Positions 5,602-6,341 of a DNA stretch of 6,341 nt are shown here, piece after piece. The notes under the pieces are model-generated. The model searched no databases. It was not told the origin of the DNA and saw only the letters and a list, made by a program, of their open reading frames with translations. Numbering within the stretch: position 1 is the first letter of the stretch; each line of letters begins with the position of its first letter. Source of the DNA: Gemmatimonadota bacterium (GTDB taxonomy: Bacteria; Gemmatimonadota; Gemmatimonadetes; Gemmatimonadales; Gemmatimonadaceae); assembly GCA_016794735.1 (NCBI GenBank), contig JAEUJK010000830.1, positions 1 to 6,341 of the forward strand. The letters are read 5' to 3'. The position numbers and the translations under genes are program-made.

Positions 5602-5729
5602 CAACGTGCTGCACTTGGCGCACCTGTGCGGGCTAGCCGCCCCGCCCGGGGCATGGTAGAATGGAAGGGGCAGCCCCGGGCGGGGCGGCTCTGTTTACCC
5701 GGTGCGCAAGTGAGCACGGGACGTTAGGC
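5596..5729 (+). other. attC: attC5, integron recombination site (134 bp)
   Basis: R'' GCCTAAC (5596-5602) and R' GTTAGGC (5723-5729). GTGCTGCACTTGGCGCACC pairs with the right arm with two extrahelical G residues. A perfect 17-bp inner stem joins 5636-5652 to 5673-5689 around a 20-nt loop that contains TGGTAGAAT. The inner stem has the same length as in attC2 and attC3 although its sequence differs. Confidence 0.93.
5654..5662 (+). promoter_or_regulatory. Extended -10-like motif in attC5 apical loop (speculative)
   Basis: TGGTAGAAT matches TGnTAnnnT and sits in the apical loop, followed by a purine tract GGAAGGGG. It is the best -10 match of the three. The inner stem of this attC is not closely similar to those of attC2 and attC3, so the shared loop motif is less easily explained by recent duplication. 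Confidence 0.28.
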
Positions 5730-5751
5730 GTCCACCGCGGAGAGACGAGGC

Positions 5752-5840
5752 GTGGTGTCGTTCGTAGTACCGGCCCACAACGAGGAGGCGCTTCTTCCTC
5801 GTACGCTGCACGCCATCAGGGCCGCGACGGCGCACTTGGG
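5752..5840 (+). pseudogene. Family 2 glycosyltransferase, N-terminal fragment (cassette F)
   Basis: GTG 5752 (or the next codon, GTG 5755) opens VSFVVPAHNEEALLPRTLHA, the unmistakable first strand and nucleotide-binding loop of a GT-A fold family 2 glycosyltransferase, followed by a helix IRAATAHLGA. Only about 30 residues survive of a domain that normally runs past 200; the DXD motif and everything after it are missing. A purine-rich GAGACGAGG precedes the start. At about 5841 the homology stops and the frame runs into the right half of an attC, then, still in frame, into the TrmO-like start, ending at TAG 6025. The resulting 91-codon chimeric frame is unlikely to be functional. A deletion that removed the rest of the gene plus the left half of its attC explains the structure. 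Confidence 0.7.
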
Positions 5841-5892
5841 TGCAGCCGTTCCTCCTGTTGAAGGCCCCGCCAGACGGCGTGGGTCGTTAGGC
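5841..5892 (+). other. attC: attC6 remnant (right half only)
   Basis: R' GTTAGGC lies at 5886-5892. The 33 bases 5860-5892 match the right arm of attC4 (4344-4376) at 30 positions, including an identical 16-base terminal stretch. No R'' core or left arm exists between attC5 and this point, so the site cannot fold as a normal attC. The left border at 5841 is approximate. Confidence 0.75.
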
Positions 5893-5904
5893 GACACGAG
5901 ACCC

Positions 5905-6027
5905 ATGACATACACGGTCGATCCGATCGCTTTCGTCCACGCCACTCGTACGGCTCCAGAAGACAACCTCTGGGGCGGTGCACCGCCGCTCACGCTGGAC
6001 GCGTCGACATGGCGATGTGCGCCCTAG
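5905..6027 (+). pseudogene. TrmO-like tRNA methyltransferase, N-terminal fragment
   Basis: ATG 5905 begins 12 bp after the attC6 R' core. MTYTVDPIAFVHATRTAPED followed by NLWGGAPPLTLDAS has the pattern of the TrmO start (PIG-V-x-R-x-P-x-D-x-W, then a strand ending L-D). TrmO methylates N6 of threonylcarbamoyl-adenosine at position 37 of certain tRNAs using SAM. After about residue 35 the homology ends and the frame stops at TAG 6025. The expected FSH, RG-FA-R-RPN and DGTPV-DIKP motifs are missing in this orientation. Only a weak purine stretch serves as ribosome binding site. The identification rests on a short segment. Confidence 0.5.
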
Positions 6028-6029
6028 GG

Positions 6030-6175
6030 CTCATTCCGCTCGACGAGCTTCCGGGTTAGAGTCGCGACGCTTGGCAAACCCCCGGACGTCAGCGCGATGT
6101 CCTCCGCGTGACTGGCGCGTCCCATCGACCAGGGCCAGAACATGGGCAAACGTATGAAACGCGAGCGCAGGCGGG
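6030..6175 (-). pseudogene. Possible inverted, decayed TrmO-like internal segment
   Basis: On the - strand, from about 6170 to 6031, one frame reads PPALAFHTFAHVLALVDG, then TRQSRGGHRADVRG, then FAKRRDSNPEARR. These align in order with the TrmO block F-S-H-V-x-V...D, R-x-x-RG-N-P, G-I-F-A-x-R and R-P-N-R-L-G, with small indels. This is the part of the gene that should follow the fragment at 5905 but lies in opposite orientation, as expected from a local inversion followed by decay. The similarity is weak and judged by eye; it could be coincidence in a GC-rich frame. Confidence 0.35.
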
Positions 6176-6204
6176 CGTTGCCTGGACGAGCGCACGCGCC
6201 ACCC

Positions 6205-6210
6205 AAGGAG
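6205..6210 (+). promoter_or_regulatory. Consensus ribosome binding site for the nitrilase gene
   Basis: AAGGAG five bases upstream of ATG 6216. It is one of the strongest Shine-Dalgarno sequences in the window and fixes the start. Confidence 0.8.
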
Positions 6211-6215
6211 CCTGA

Positions 6216-6341
6216 ATGAGCCATACGATACGCATCGCTGCTGTTCAGGCATGCCCGGTGTACCTGGATCGAGAGGCAACGATCGACAAGGCCTGCCGCC
6301 TCATTGCCGAGGTCGGCGCCGCTGGTGGCGAGCTGGCCGTG
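6216..6341 (+). CDS. Nitrilase-superfamily (carbon-nitrogen hydrolase) protein, 3' partial
   Basis: Forty-two codons from ATG 6216 to the window edge. IRIAAVQACPVYLDREATID, followed by KACRLIAEVGAAGGELAV, is the canonical N-terminus of an aliphatic/aromatic nitrilase or cyanide hydratase: the first strand with AAVQA-PV-LD, the helix, and the start of the E-L-x-V-F-P-E strand. The catalytic Glu would come just after the edge; the catalytic Lys and Cys lie further downstream, outside the window. Enzymes of this branch hydrolyse nitriles to carboxylic acids and ammonia in the cytoplasm. It is the first gene right of the attC6 remnant with no sign of decay. No attC is visible after it, so it may be the first gene beyond the array or a cassette whose attC is outside the window. 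Confidence 0.85.
   Translation, partial: MSHTIRIAAVQACPVYLDREATIDKACRLIAEVGAAGGELAV

Noticed and set aside
6024..6279. Minus-strand frames at the right end as an intact gene
   Set aside because: They overlap the well-supported nitrilase start and its ribosome binding site; only the internal 6031-6170 part shows any family-like pattern, and that is treated as a decayed fragment.
1..6341. CRISPR array, tRNA or rRNA genes
   Set aside because: No regularly spaced short direct repeats, no tRNA cloverleaf and no rRNA conserved blocks were found by eye on either strand.

Overview
This window is a stretch of a mobile integron cassette array in a high-GC bacterium. The genes are short, mostly unrecognised, all on the + strand, and most use GTG starts. 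Each is followed by a long imperfect palindrome that opens with GCCTAAC (or ACCTAAC, GCATAAC) and closes with GTTAGGC (or GTTATGC). These palindromes are attC recombination sites. Five complete or reconstructable sites and one surviving right half are visible. No integrase or attI is present. The orientation of the sites (R'' left, R' right) implies the integrase end lies to the left. The sites resemble one another, as in large sedentary chromosomal arrays. The host lineage cannot be named from sequence alone; a high-GC soil or environmental bacterium is a fair guess.

Layout. Cassette A (left edge to 631) carries the end of an exported protein with a carboxypeptidase-regulatory-like beta-sandwich domain. 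Cassette B (632-1329) carries an Ala-rich helical hypothetical protein. Cassette C (1330-2245) carries a 254-aa hypothetical protein, possibly NTF2-like. Cassette D (2246-4370) carries a DUF2314/YegJ-like gene broken by a one-base frameshift, and its attC is split by a 1308-bp IS110-family element of the IS1111 type. Cassette E (4371-5723) carries a small zinc-ribbon gene interrupted by an in-frame TAG, then an intact two-domain hypothetical gene with no attC between them. Cassette F (5724-5886) holds only the N-terminus of a family 2 glycosyltransferase fused to the right half of an attC. Beyond it lies the N-terminus of a TrmO-like tRNA methyltransferase, followed by what looks like an inverted, decayed piece of the same gene. 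The window ends in the start of a nitrilase gene with a strong ribosome binding site, possibly outside the array.

The cassette genes do not form a pathway. What links them is the recombination system: each cassette supplies its own gene plus an attC. The IS element has apparently specialised in that shared attC core. Its noncoding 3' region, on the side where IS1111-type elements encode their bridge RNA, contains short exact matches to its own terminus and to the attC core. Genes A-C are intact as far as visible, while four of the five gene units from D to the TrmO remnant are broken, consistent with decay of the silent distal part of an array. The apical loops of three attC sites share an extended -10-like TGNTANNNT motif, which raises the possibility of attC-embedded promoters.
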